DNA from: Providencia sp. R33
Lineage (GTDB): Bacteria > Pseudomonadota > Gammaproteobacteria > Enterobacterales > Enterobacteriaceae
Assembly: GCF_019343475.1 (NCBI RefSeq)
Contig: NZ_CP072454.1
Coordinates: forward strand, 60,160-124,159
Length of the DNA: 64,000 bases
Direction: 5' to 3'
Under the pieces are notes generated by a model. That model saw only the letters and a program-made list of their open reading frames with translations. It did no database searches and was not told the DNA's origin. The position numbers and the translations under genes are program-made. The stretch's first letter is position 1. Each line of letters starts with the position of its first letter. Shown here piece by piece: positions 52,994 through 60,809 of this stretch.

Positions 52994-53413
52994 TTTAGTG
53001 CCTCCGTTGGGTTAATGATTTCTTTCGTCGAGTTCCTGCGCTGCAAAGGGCGTGCATAGACGAAACGAGGAAGGAAGCAAGGGCGGAAGCAAAATTGTTG
53101 GAAAGCGCAGCGGCAAGAATTTTGCTGGAGTGCACTTTACGCTTGCTGTATGACGAGTTGAGTCTATGTTAAAGCCCAAGCGGAGGGGCTTGGCGAAAGA
53201 TTAACAACACAGTGGCTGAAAATGACGCAACCCGCCTTGCGGCGAGAGAATCGAACCGCAAGGCGTCCTTTGAGCTTAACAACGTTAAGCGGTTTATCAG
53301 GGGCAGCTCCCGCAGGGAGCTTGCATCCCTGCCCTTTGCGCCACGCGTCAGCGTAAAAAGGCGCAGGGGTTGGCGTTGTCGGATTGAGCCTGGCTCGATG
53401 CCAGGATTAAGCC
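52940..53413. repeat. Structured leading-region element, copy 1 (candidate single-strand promoter)
   Basis: About 450 bp homologous to 59683-60275. It starts inside the ArdB-like gene (its first 18 codons) and runs upstream. Shared blocks include TTTCTTTCGTCGAGTTCCT, GAGGAAGGAAGCAAGGGCGG, AAAATTGTTGGAAAGCGCAG, TGGAGTGCACTTTACGCTTG and GGCGC repeats, with AAGCGG (a PriA-type primosome motif) in both. Stems include CCTGGC/GCCAGG and GGGGCAG-type arms. No convincing gene; a plus-strand frame at 53212 is repeat sequence. Position, copy number and orientation fit an Frpo/ssi promoter used on transferred single-stranded DNA. Confidence 0.6.
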
Positions 53414-53424
53414 GATGCGCAAAA

Positions 53425-53443
53425 AAGGGGAATAAATCCCCTT
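53425..53443. repeat. Intergenic hairpin after the methyltransferase-like gene
   Basis: AAGGGG, loop AATAAAT, CCCCTT, just downstream of the stop at 53457. Short stem; may end transcription or stabilise the mRNA end. Confidence 0.55.
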
Positions 53444-53456
53444 GAAATAACGTGAA

Positions 53457-54266
53457 TTAAGCTGTTAAAAAGGATTTAAAGCGAAATGAATTTAACATTA
53501 ACATCGGGGTATACAGCGTTTGACGAACGTCCAGTGTTAAACTGTTACCAATATTGACAATGGCAGGGATCCCCAATAATGCCAGTTGGACGTAGCACAT
53601 TCGGGCGGCAACCTCATCAATATCGGTACACACTGCGATCATTTGCATTTGCGGATTAAAACCTTGTTGCAACACAGAATTAGCACAGGCAATTACCATT
53701 CCGCCCGCGCCGCACGTAGGCTCGCACACACTGATATAGCCATTTTGTTCAATTATCGCCCCACAATCCCCGATTATGAGATCACTCATGAGCTGGCTGA
53801 TATGAAATGGGGTAAAAAATTGCCCCCACGCCCCTTCGCCTAATTCAAGTGACATAAACACCGCGCCTAAAAAATCGGTCGCTTGATGGTCTAAGGCGTT
53901 AACACAAAGGGCTAATAGTTTCGCGAACGCATCCAAATCAGCTCTTTCATAACGCGCAATCACGTTAAAGTAAGTTTGTTCCAATTCAGGGCACTGTTTC
54001 ACACTGTTTTCTAATGAAATCGCGGCAACATGAATAAAATCCCGAAACACCTCTACACGACCGTGATAACATGCGGTTTGATTAAATAATTGAATAAACT
54101 CGGTGTAAAAATCGCGCTTTGACTTGGTACTAGCCATTGTTAGGGTTGCTTTTTCGACTGTTTTGTCTGTATTTGTATCTATCTTACTGGGTGAGCCTGA
54201 GATGATAGGACTGGGTGTTTTCGCGGGTTGGCTTAAATCTACATCAAAAAAACTCAATTGTGACAT
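53457..54266 (-). CDS. N6-methyltransferase-like protein lacking the catalytic motif
   Basis: 269 residues. The SAM-binding core is recognisable: GQFFTPFHISQLMSDL, motif I CEPTCGAGGMVIACA at about 185-200, then AVCTDIDEVAARMCYVQLAL and IVNIGNSLTL. In HsdM-type enzymes the catalytic (N/D)PP(Y/F) follows GNSL; here the protein ends about 25 residues later without it (LMLNSFRFKSFLTA). It may be a regulator or anti-restriction decoy that binds SAM, or a truncated enzyme. Similar truncated versions are common on plasmids. A hairpin and GGAGCG precede the ATG. Confidence 0.75.
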   Translation of the reverse strand: MSQLSFFDVDLSQPAKTPSPIISGSPSKIDTNTDKTVEKATLTMASTKSKRDFYTEFIQLFNQTACYHGRVEVFRDFIHVAAISLENSVKQCPELEQTYFNVIARYERADLDAFAKLLALCVNALDHQATDFLGAVFMSLELGEGAWGQFFTPFHISQLMSDLIIGDCGAIIEQNGYISVCEPTCGAGGMVIACANSVLQQGFNPQMQMIAVCTDIDEVAARMCYVQLALLGIPAIVNIGNSLTLDVRQTLYTPMLMLNSFRFKSFLTA

Positions 54267-54280
54267 ATCGACGCTCCAAA

Positions 54281-54302
54281 ACTGCCCCTGAAAAGGGGCA
54301 GT
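54281..54302. repeat. Perfect intergenic hairpin upstream of the methyltransferase-like gene
   Basis: ACTGCCCCT, loop GAAA, AGGGGCAGT: a perfect 9-bp stem. On the mRNA strand TTTT and then the ribosome site GGAGCG follow directly. Confidence 0.7.
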
Positions 54303-54310
54303 GAATTAAC

Positions 54311-54553
54311 TTAAATCCACGATTTACGCAGTTCTAAACAGCGCAAGAGTTGCCCCAAACAATGGTTATTCATTGCAGGAATGCGAACGGGCTGTTTACG
54401 TTTAAGTTGTTTGTCGATATGTCGCGCCATTGCCCGATAACACGGTTCAATTTCGCTGATTGTCATATCGTGACGCACGACCCGACGTTTTGACACGACG
54501 GGCATTTGGGGCTTTACAGCATGATTTAAGGATGTTAAATTTTGTTGGTGCAT
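54311..54553 (-). CDS. Unknown small basic protein
   Basis: 80 residues, rich in Arg/His/Lys (VVSKRRVVRHDMTISEIEPC, DKQLKRKQPVRIP). No family recognised. TGGAGATC precedes the ATG. It could bind nucleic acid. It lies between two hairpins in the co-directional leading-region set. Confidence 0.55.
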   Translation of the reverse strand: MHQQNLTSLNHAVKPQMPVVSKRRVVRHDMTISEIEPCYRAMARHIDKQLKRKQPVRIPAMNNHCLGQLLRCLELRKSWI

Positions 54554-54582
54554 GGCTTGATCTCCATGTGTATCAATGAACC

Positions 54583-54641
54583 GCCTGAATTTTCTATCGC
54601 AAGCAAATTCAGGCTTGGATTAAGCAGGCGCAAGCCTGCTT
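54583..54641. repeat. Double intergenic hairpin
   Basis: Two perfect stems in one 90-bp gap: GCCTGAATTT/AAATTCAGGC at 54583-54614 (10 bp) and AAGCAGGC-GCAA-GCCTGCTT at 54622-54641 (8 bp, with T5 on the plus strand). Confidence 0.7.
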
Positions 54642-54644
54642 TTT

Positions 54645-54983
54645 TCATTGTTGCGCCAGCAATCCAGCACAACGCACACGCGAAATAATTTGCGCGTGAG
54701 ATAACGTAGATACATCTCGAAACGTAAAATAACGTCCGTCCACTTTGACAAAAATGTCAGTCACGTTCCCCAAAAACATCTCTTGCAATTTAAAGGACTC
54801 CGTATTGTTATTGCCTTGCCAATCCAACGGGGGCATAACGGATAACGCATCCATAAATTGCATTAAAGTAATCTCTGTCGGGGCAGTTTTAGCTGCTTGT
54901 TCACGCCCTACCCAATACATCAATTCCGCACTTTGAGTTTCTTGGTAACTGTCTGTTTCGTACTGCTCTAATGCGTGATACAT
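54645..54983 (-). CDS. Unknown acidic protein of the leading region
   Basis: 112 residues; AAAAGGAGAAAG precedes the ATG. N-terminal helical acidic part (MYHALEQYETDSYQETQSAE), then a domain with ITLMQFMDALSVMPPLDWQG and TDIFVKVDGRYFTFRDVSTL. No signal, no family recognised. Similar-sized acidic leading-region proteins of other plasmids include antirestriction factors, so that is possible. Confidence 0.6.
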   Translation of the reverse strand: MYHALEQYETDSYQETQSAELMYWVGREQAAKTAPTEITLMQFMDALSVMPPLDWQGNNNTESFKLQEMFLGNVTDIFVKVDGRYFTFRDVSTLSHAQIISRVRCAGLLAQQ

Positions 54984-55036
54984 GCTCTTTCTCCTTTTAT
55001 GATTTAGTGGTTGGTTTAATATCGAACTGGCTCGAT

Positions 55037-55071
55037 ATTGAATAGCGCGTTAATGTTTCGCGCTATTCAAT
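55037..55071. repeat. 13-bp perfect intergenic hairpin
   Basis: ATTGAATAGCGCG pairs perfectly with CGCGCTATTCAAT around a 9-base loop. A second stem, ATATCGA/TCGATAT (55018-55037), adjoins it. The largest of the junction hairpins. Confidence 0.75.
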
Positions 55072-55079
55072 AGGTCGCT

Positions 55080-55331
55080 TTAACGGTATCTGCGAACCTG
55101 TTTTTTAAACGGTTTAAGGTGATTGGCGCTTTCAATTTCACGGTAAGTTAAATCGGTGTTTTTTGTCCCATCGGTTAAGGCATAGTGGTAATTCATGTTC
55201 ATTTTTTCCGCGAATTTCGTTTTTTTCAGAAAAGTGAAGAATTCGGCAATGGAATTGAAGTGATAAACGTCATCCGCTTGCCCTGTCACATTTTGTTTAT
55301 GGGTTTCTGCAATAAAAACTTGATAATTCAT
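55080..55331 (-). CDS. Unknown small protein of the leading region
   Basis: 83 residues with AAGGAG before the ATG. It starts MNYQVFIAETHKQNVTGQAD, continues with Phe-rich helices (IAEFFTFLKKTKFAEKMNMN) and ends basic (KQVRRYR). No motif recognised. It lies just downstream of a strongly structured gene-free stretch (55440-55800). Confidence 0.55.
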   Translation of the reverse strand: MNYQVFIAETHKQNVTGQADDVYHFNSIAEFFTFLKKTKFAEKMNMNYHYALTDGTKNTDLTYREIESANHLKPFKKQVRRYR

Positions 55332-55439
55332 GTTGAAACTCCTTGTTTTTGGCTTTTAACTCATCTTTCTGGAGGTTTTGGCGTGGCGGTGTTGACGTTC
55401 ACCGATGGCCTCGTAGTTCTCTTTGAAAGTGTTAATTCA

Positions 55440-55800
55440 TCTTACTGTCAGTTCAGTCGCGGCAAGGGCGATTAAGCCATCAAGGGAAAGGTTTTGCAGG
55501 GGCGCAACGCGGCGAAGCGAACCCTTGCAAGTTCTTGAGCTTTATGGATTAATCAACAGCCCTAGCGAATGGGCTGATAGTAAGAAAATAACCGTCGGGT
55601 GAGGAAGCCATCGGCCGACACGCAACGCGTGGCGTCTTTAACGGCCGTGCGAAGCACGAAATGCCGTGCAGTTAGTTTTCGCTTGCTATCCGAAGGACAG
55701 AGACGCTTGCGGCTCTGCGGAAACCCATTCGTAAAACGAATGGCGTTGAAGTGTAGGCGACAGCTCGATAACGTCGAGCTGCCGTAGGAACCCATAAGAG
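55440..55800. other. Gene-free, hairpin-dense region
   Basis: 530 bp without a convincing gene. Perfect stems include CGTGC-GAA-GCACG (55646-55658), CCATTCG/CGAATGG (55725-55743) and CAGCTCGA/TCGAGCTG (55761-55781), with several imperfect ones (CGCAACGCG, GGGCTG region at 55557-55575). The general composition resembles the two homologous elements at 53.0 and 59.8 kb, but I could not align it to them. It may be a third single-strand promoter or priming site. Confidence 0.45.
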
Positions 55801-55861
55801 TTATTGCATTTTTATGATAAAAATTTTCAACTCATTGTTATTACAGTTAAAGCTGAACTGA

Positions 55862-56344
55862 CTAAATCTCTCGTTCAGTGAAATCCAGTCCTTTTTTTGC
55901 AAAACTCTTTGGTCTTTCACCGAAATACTGACTTTCTTTTGCTAACCATATCTTAAGCTCAACAAGAAAATGTTCGGGTGAATACCGAACATTTTCTTGC
56001 AACGCGCGGTATAACTCGACATTCATTGGTGAATATTGATGTAATAATGCATTAAGTTTCCATTCACTATTTAAAAAGAGAAATAACTTTAATTGAAAGA
56101 AAAGAGTGATACTCAGGCACCAATAGACCAGTACCACAGGTACAACTAAAACCACTATCGGTAAATTCGTCATGATCAACCATGCAGAACCCACAGTTAA
56201 CGTTAAAAACCAAACTAAAAGTCCTATTTTTTCAGCAAAATAGCGTGTTTTTACGCCGTGTTTTATTTTGCATAAATCCTGATAGGCAAACTCAAACCTC
56301 TGCTCCTCGATGATGTCAGCGACGTCATTTTCAATATTATTCAT
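55862..56344 (-). CDS. Unknown two-helix membrane protein (family D)
   Basis: 160 residues: charged start, membrane helices near 40-60 and 64-84 (IVVLVVPVVLVYWCLSITLF), then KLNALLHQYSPMNVELYRAL and EHFLVELKIWLAKESQYFGE. The tail resembles that of the tra-region gene at 41721-42179. Function unknown. It ends a run starting with parB-like and psiA genes. Confidence 0.6.
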   Translation of the reverse strand: MNNIENDVADIIEEQRFEFAYQDLCKIKHGVKTRYFAEKIGLLVWFLTLTVGSAWLIMTNLPIVVLVVPVVLVYWCLSITLFFQLKLFLFLNSEWKLNALLHQYSPMNVELYRALQENVRYSPEHFLVELKIWLAKESQYFGERPKSFAKKGLDFTEREI

Positions 56345-56355
56345 TTATCTCATCC

Positions 56356-56622
56356 TTAAAATAGTACAAGACTGGTTGCCAAAAATGCCCCTTTAACGTC
56401 CTGACTGGCGGGGTAATAATAGGTTGCATACCCTTCTCTAGGCACCGCCTTGTAATACCCCACGTTGATATCTTCACTGGCTAACCACGTTTCGCGGTCA
56501 CTCTCAGAAATTTCATTCGCGGCAATTGCCGAATTAATCACCGTTTCTTTTGTGTGTTCACCGCGCATCATTAGCACCAAAGAGTCTTCAGTTTCGAGTA
56601 AAACCACATTCCATTCATTCAT
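56356..56622 (-). CDS. Unknown small protein overlapping psiA
   Basis: 88 residues from the ATG at 56622, which overlaps the psiA stop by 8 bases (ATGAATGA), so it is translationally coupled. It reads MNEWNVVLLETEDSLVLMMR, then a helical acidic centre and a Tyr-rich end. No family recognised. F has psiB just before psiA; this is after it and too short to be PsiB. Confidence 0.6.
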   Translation of the reverse strand: MNEWNVVLLETEDSLVLMMRGEHTKETVINSAIAANEISESDRETWLASEDINVGYYKAVPREGYATYYYPASQDVKGAFLATSLVLF

Positions 56623-57358
56623 GGTCAACGCCCTTTTTACCGATTAATTTATTGGGAATGGTATAATTATCCAGTAATTGCTCACCGTATGATCGGGTAT
56701 CGATATCTTCATTGAAATCCAAGAGAGCCGACCACAACGGGGCAAAATCAAGGTATTTCCGCAAGTTTAAATTGTTAAATCGCGTCGTCCAGTTTACAAG
56801 CAATTCAATCAAATCATACTCTTCAATCCCATCATGATTAAACCGGTTGTACCACGATTTGAATTCACTGGGCGTAATAAAGGCTAACTCAATTTCGGCT
56901 TGGGCTAATCGATTTTGATACTGTTGCTGCGCTTTAATTTGGGCTTTTTGTCGGGCACGGCTCACAACTTGGACTTGAGACTGAATTTTTCGCCCCTGCC
57001 GTTCACGGTCACGGTAATCCAGCTCAGGAAAAAAATCGCGCACATGATGATCACACAACGGCAACGGACAAAGATAACCTCGGGACTGAATAAACGTATC
57101 AAGGGCGGCAAGATAGCGATTTTTTGATGGCATTTCACGTTTATCATCAAAGGATAATACCAACGTATAGTGCAAATCTTTTGCGGTTATAGCCCCTTTA
57201 TTCCCCGTAAAAAATCGAATTAACGCACACGCATACGGATACCGTTTTTGGTATTGCCCTTTTTGCAATTTATCTTCGACAAAGAGGATGGCTTTTGCAG
57301 CGGCATATTGACGGTCATTAAAGGGAACAAGGGCTAAATGGTTTGGAATGGTTGTCAT
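56615..57358 (-). CDS. psiA: PsiA-like SOS-inhibition protein
   Basis: 247 residues from the ATG at 57358 (F PsiA about 239). Shared features: LVPFNDRQYAAAKAILFVED, the Tyr-Pro-Tyr-Ala-x-A start of a conserved helix (RYPYACALIRFFTGN), ITAKDLHYTLVL, LCPLPLCDHHVRDFFPELDY and a basic Gln-rich coiled segment (RQKAQIKAQQQYQNRL). PsiA is named with PsiB, which inhibits RecA; PsiB itself is not seen. No normal ribosome site precedes the ATG; a hairpin (57367-57388) ends 8 bases before it. Confidence 0.7.
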   Translation of the reverse strand: MTTIPNHLALVPFNDRQYAAAKAILFVEDKLQKGQYQKRYPYACALIRFFTGNKGAITAKDLHYTLVLSFDDKREMPSKNRYLAALDTFIQSRGYLCPLPLCDHHVRDFFPELDYRDRERQGRKIQSQVQVVSRARQKAQIKAQQQYQNRLAQAEIELAFITPSEFKSWYNRFNHDGIEEYDLIELLVNWTTRFNNLNLRKYLDFAPLWSALLDFNEDIDTRSYGEQLLDNYTIPNKLIGKKGVDHE

Positions 57359-57366
57359 GATTATAC

Positions 57367-57388
57367 ACACTGCCCTTTCGGGCAGTGT
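57367..57388. repeat. Perfect hairpin between parB-like and psiA genes
   Basis: ACACTGCCC, loop TTTC (GAAA on the mRNA), GGGCAGTGT: 9-bp stem ending 8 bases before the psiA ATG. Confidence 0.7.
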
Positions 57389-57399
57389 CTCCCGTCTTA

Positions 57400-59379
57400 T
57401 TATTGAGCGTTATCGGTGTGGTGAGTGTCGGCTTTTACATCGAGAAAACAGCTCGGCAACCAATGTGTATCTTTAAGAGTATTTTCAGCCAACCCAGCGG
57501 CATCCCCTTTCTTCATTTTGGCGGCTTCAAGGGCTTTATCTGCTGCCCCTGCATCCACTAAACAATCGCTGATTTGGTCTTTACTGATACGCCCAAAGAA
57601 ATTGGCTTTCGTCGGTTGCCACCACTGGCGAAAATCAAAAGCAATCGCCTGTTCAATCGGGCGCAGGGCTTTGGCTAACGAGTTATCGTTCGGCGCATGA
57701 TGGTTCACTTCGCTTAGGGTTTGCGCGGAACAAAATGCCAGTAATGCGACTAAGTCCGCTAGTTCCCATGACAACAACCATGAGAAATCGGCTTGCCATG
57801 CTTCGGGTAAACGCGCTGACCATGACTCAAATTGCGTATTTAATACTAGCAACGCTTCACTGTCTTGAGCTGTCGGGGCATTTTTAAGTAATTCCTCCTG
57901 AGAGCGTAAAAACTTAATGTTAAACGCGGTTTTGGCATACGGTGAACCAAACACCTGAATGCACGCATCATGCACCAAAATCGCCAGTGCCACGTTTTGG
58001 TGTTGAGTTAATGCCGCTTGAACCGCTAATGTGCGCTCTGAGGACAAACTTTTGCACAAGGCTGCACTGTAGGTAGAAACCGTTTCTACCATAGGCTCAC
58101 TCAGGTTTTCGGAGGTGCTTTCATCCTCAATGCGTTGCTGTTCCTGTTGTACTTGGTCAATCACCCCACGAACCACGCACGGTTCACCGTCACGGTCGAG
58201 ATAAATCACCACACTTTTAGTCGCTTTTTCATCGGCTGGCCATGTCAGATTTTTGGCGCGATGCTTAATATCGGCAATTTGCTGCTCACAATCTTTCGCT
58301 GCTCTATAAAGGGCTGTTTTCTCATTTTCGTCGTCTGCTTCTTTTGATTGTTGACGTAAATCGTTTTCTAGGGCGCTTAACTCAGTCATTAACTCCGTAA
58401 ATTCAGGCGAGAACACCGCATCAGGGGTGCGACAGATAGACAAGGTTTCCCCAAAACTCGGGCGATCTAAACGTGCAATCCCACACTGCCAACCCTCAAT
58501 AAAGGCTAACAGTTCTGCACATGCCGTGAGTTTATCGAGTGCCAATTTTTCTAATAATGGGGCATTTTCAATGAATCCTGCCTCGGTAAAGAGGTCAATT
58601 TCAAGGGTTCCCCCTGCTTGCTCGTAGGCATCCAACCCCACAAAATTCACCAGTCGATTATTTTCGACAGAGGTTTTAGTTTCTTCGACCGCGTCACGTA
58701 AATAGCGAGGCTCTTTTTTCCAACCCATTGCATTGTTCCACACCATGACTTGGCGTTCGTGGTCAGTGGTTCCTGTTAAGGCTTGCAGTTGATCGAGGGT
58801 AATATTATCCGCATCTAATTCGGCTAACAGCTCGGGCGCCATATTTGCCAAACGCAGACATTTTTTAACGTGGTGAGTGCTAAACCCTAATAAGTCACCA
58901 ATTTCAGACGCATTTTTGCCTGTTTTTTGTAGCTCGATAAAAGCATGAAGTTGGTCAGCGGGATGCATGGCTTCACGTTGGCTGTTCTCCGTCAGGGAAA
59001 TAATCAGCGCATCGGATTCAGGCACAATTTTGACAGGCACTGGAAAACTTGACGCTAAATGCCCTTTCGCCACCAATTGTTGCAACGCCATTAATCGACG
59101 TTGACCCGCAGCAACCCCGTAAACCTCGTTATCCATCGGGTAAACGACCAAGTTTTGTAATACGCCCACCGATTGAATACTGTCTGCCAGTTCTGCCAAG
59201 GCTTTTTCATCCATCGGACGTTTACGCACATTGAGTTCACTCTGTACCAATACCGATAACGGCAACACATGCGCTTCCATGCTGTCTAATGCCTGATAAA
59301 TCGCGTCGGCCTGTGCGGATTTTGCGCCTTTTTTTGCTTTACGTTGTTTTGGGTTAATGCTAGTTTCTAATGTAGACAT
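57400..59379 (-). CDS. ParB/Srx-domain protein of the leading region (YubM-like)
   Basis: 659 residues. The ParB nuclease-like domain is at about 35-130: LPLSVLVQSELNVRKRP, LADSIQSVGVLQNLVVYPM, GVAAGQRRLMALQQL; a KorB-type helix-turn-helix follows (TGKNASEIGDLLGFSTHHVK). The C-terminal 450 residues are long and specific to plasmid leading-region ParB-like proteins, such as F YubM, which also precedes psiB/psiA. No parA is beside it, so a DNA-processing role in the recipient is more likely than partition. AGAGG precedes the ATG. Confidence 0.85.
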   Translation of the reverse strand: MSTLETSINPKQRKAKKGAKSAQADAIYQALDSMEAHVLPLSVLVQSELNVRKRPMDEKALAELADSIQSVGVLQNLVVYPMDNEVYGVAAGQRRLMALQQLVAKGHLASSFPVPVKIVPESDALIISLTENSQREAMHPADQLHAFIELQKTGKNASEIGDLLGFSTHHVKKCLRLANMAPELLAELDADNITLDQLQALTGTTDHERQVMVWNNAMGWKKEPRYLRDAVEETKTSVENNRLVNFVGLDAYEQAGGTLEIDLFTEAGFIENAPLLEKLALDKLTACAELLAFIEGWQCGIARLDRPSFGETLSICRTPDAVFSPEFTELMTELSALENDLRQQSKEADDENEKTALYRAAKDCEQQIADIKHRAKNLTWPADEKATKSVVIYLDRDGEPCVVRGVIDQVQQEQQRIEDESTSENLSEPMVETVSTYSAALCKSLSSERTLAVQAALTQHQNVALAILVHDACIQVFGSPYAKTAFNIKFLRSQEELLKNAPTAQDSEALLVLNTQFESWSARLPEAWQADFSWLLSWELADLVALLAFCSAQTLSEVNHHAPNDNSLAKALRPIEQAIAFDFRQWWQPTKANFFGRISKDQISDCLVDAGAADKALEAAKMKKGDAAGLAENTLKDTHWLPSCFLDVKADTHHTDNAQ

Positions 59380-59411
59380 AATTAATACCTCTAGTTGTTT
59401 CTTGTGTCTAA

Positions 59412-59440
59412 GCTAAGGGAGGCTCAACAACTCCCTTAGC
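59412..59440. repeat. Perfect hairpin upstream of the parB-like gene
   Basis: GCTAAGGGAG pairs with CTCCCTTAGC (10 bp) around a 9-base loop, 33 bases before the ATG and just after the stop of the gene upstream. Confidence 0.7.
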
Positions 59441-59442
59441 AC

Positions 59443-59733
59443 CTAAGATGCCTGAATGAGTTCAGGACGCAGATAGAACATGTTGTTTAAATTGTCACTA
59501 AAGCCAATCGGATAGCCGTCTTTCATAAAAATACTGTTGGAATCGAACGCATCACTGTGCAGCGTGATTTCTTCGTCGTATAACTCAGGTGAAATATCCC
59601 CCTCGAATAAATCCAATAACCGTGTCAACGGTGCAATGTAATGCAATAAATCCGCTTTCTGACCGTCAGTCAGTGGGGTTTTACCCCTTCTTTCGTTAGA
59701 TTCTGGAGCTGCAAGGTTTTGATGTGATGACAT
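59443..59733 (-). CDS. Unknown protein with repeat-derived N-terminus
   Basis: 96 residues from the ATG at 59733, preceded by GGGGGATTC. The first 17 residues (MSSHQNLAAPESNERRG) match those of the ArdB-like protein (MTQQQNLAAQESNERNG) because both starts lie in homologous repeats. The rest (LTDGQKADLLHYIAPLTRLL, DEEITLHSDAFDSNSIFMKD) is acidic and unrelated to ArdB; I do not recognise it. As the first gene after the element it may be expressed early in the recipient. Confidence 0.6.
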   Translation of the reverse strand: MSSHQNLAAPESNERRGKTPLTDGQKADLLHYIAPLTRLLDLFEGDISPELYDEEITLHSDAFDSNSIFMKDGYPIGFSDNLNNMFYLRPELIQAS

Positions 59734-60275
59734 TTTTGAATCCCCCTTTGTATTAATGATTTCTTTCGTCGAGTTCCTCCGCTGCAAAGGCCGTACATAG
59801 CCGAGACGAGGAAGGAAGCAAGGGCGGAGACAAAATTGTTGGAAAGCGCAGCGGCAAGAATTTTGGTGGAGTGCACTTTACGCTTGCTGTATGACGAGAC
59901 GAGGCTATGTTTTAGGCCAAGCGGTGGTGCTCGATGAAAGATTAATCACACAGGTGATGAAGATGGCAGCACCCGACTTGCAGCGAGAGAAGCGAACGGC
60001 AAGTTGTCATTAACGCTTAGCAAAGCTAAGCAGTGAATCTGGGGCGGTCCCGCAGGGAGCTGCACCCCGGCCCTTTGCGCCACGTTGAAAACGTTAAAAA
60101 GCGCAGTGGTTGACGTTAAGCCCGTTATCCACATTGTCCACATGAGGTGAACCAGTGAGGACAGTCTTCAAAAGCTGGCCTCACGAAAGTGTACGGGGAA
60201 CCTGCACCGATTGTGTGTCAAAGTGGGTAACGGGTGTTCGAATTAAGCTTGGCTCAATGCCTGGCTTAATTCGTA
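59683..60275. repeat. Structured leading-region element, copy 2 (candidate single-strand promoter)
   Basis: Homologous to 52940-53413 (see there) over about 430 bp, from the first codons of the gene at 59733 to about 60120, with a further match at the far end (GGCTCAATGCCTGG region). Specific to this copy are a consensus DnaA box TTATCCACA at 60125-60133 and a 10-bp perfect stem CGAATTAAGC/GCTTAATTCG at 60239-60273. AAGCGG occurs at 59929. No gene found in the stretch 59734-60309. Confidence 0.6.
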
Positions 60276-60309
60276 GGGGATGCGTGAAGGAAAGATAGCT
60301 GAAGGAACA

Positions 60310-60798
60310 TTACTCGCATGGCACTTCGAGCAATGGGCGACCAACACAATAAGCGATATACACAGTTCCTTGCTCATCTGTCGATCTTGCGCAATCATAA
60401 CCAAGTTTATGCGCTAGAATGCCTTGATATTGTTGAATAGCCCAGGATGCTTCACCATCATCATCATAAGAATGGCTGTAATTAAAATCATTGTCCCACA
60501 CGCTAATAGACTCATCTAATAATTGTGCTATCACCTCATCATCAACGTCTAATAGTCCTAAGTCTTTTCTCACTTGTTGAAAGACTTCTTGCACTACCTT
60601 TTCATCAACGTCGTGTCGATAAAAAAATGACTTAGTATCAATGATATTATCGACTTCGATATTGTATTGATAATTACAAGCCGATAGATTGTATTCGTTT
60701 CCCTCATTACCAAAGCACAGGCAGCCTTTTAAAAAGGATACATCCATGTCCTTTGTTACCTCAGTAATTTTATTGAAGCTCGCATGAGTGATGATCAT
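60310..60798 (-). CDS. Unknown acidic protein next to the toxin-antitoxin pair
   Basis: 162 residues from the ATG at 60798 with AAGGAA 8 bases before. Strongly acidic: VRKDLGLLDVDDEVIAQLLD, ISVWDNDFNYSHSYDDDGEA. It has several Cys (CLCFGNE, SACNYQY, YDCARS, AYCVG). No family recognised. Asp/Glu richness near the end first transferred resembles DNA-mimic anti-defence proteins, but this is a guess. It lies 12 bp after the antitoxin stop. Confidence 0.55.
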   Translation of the reverse strand: MIITHASFNKITEVTKDMDVSFLKGCLCFGNEGNEYNLSACNYQYNIEVDNIIDTKSFFYRHDVDEKVVQEVFQQVRKDLGLLDVDDEVIAQLLDESISVWDNDFNYSHSYDDDGEASWAIQQYQGILAHKLGYDCARSTDEQGTVYIAYCVGRPLLEVPCE

Positions 60799-60809
60799 CA
60801 AAAATTTCC

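Noticed and set aside
53212..53445. 77-codon plus-strand frame (…RLAARESNRKASFE)
   Set aside because: It lies wholly in the structured repeat, opposes neighbouring genes and is not preserved as a frame in the second copy.
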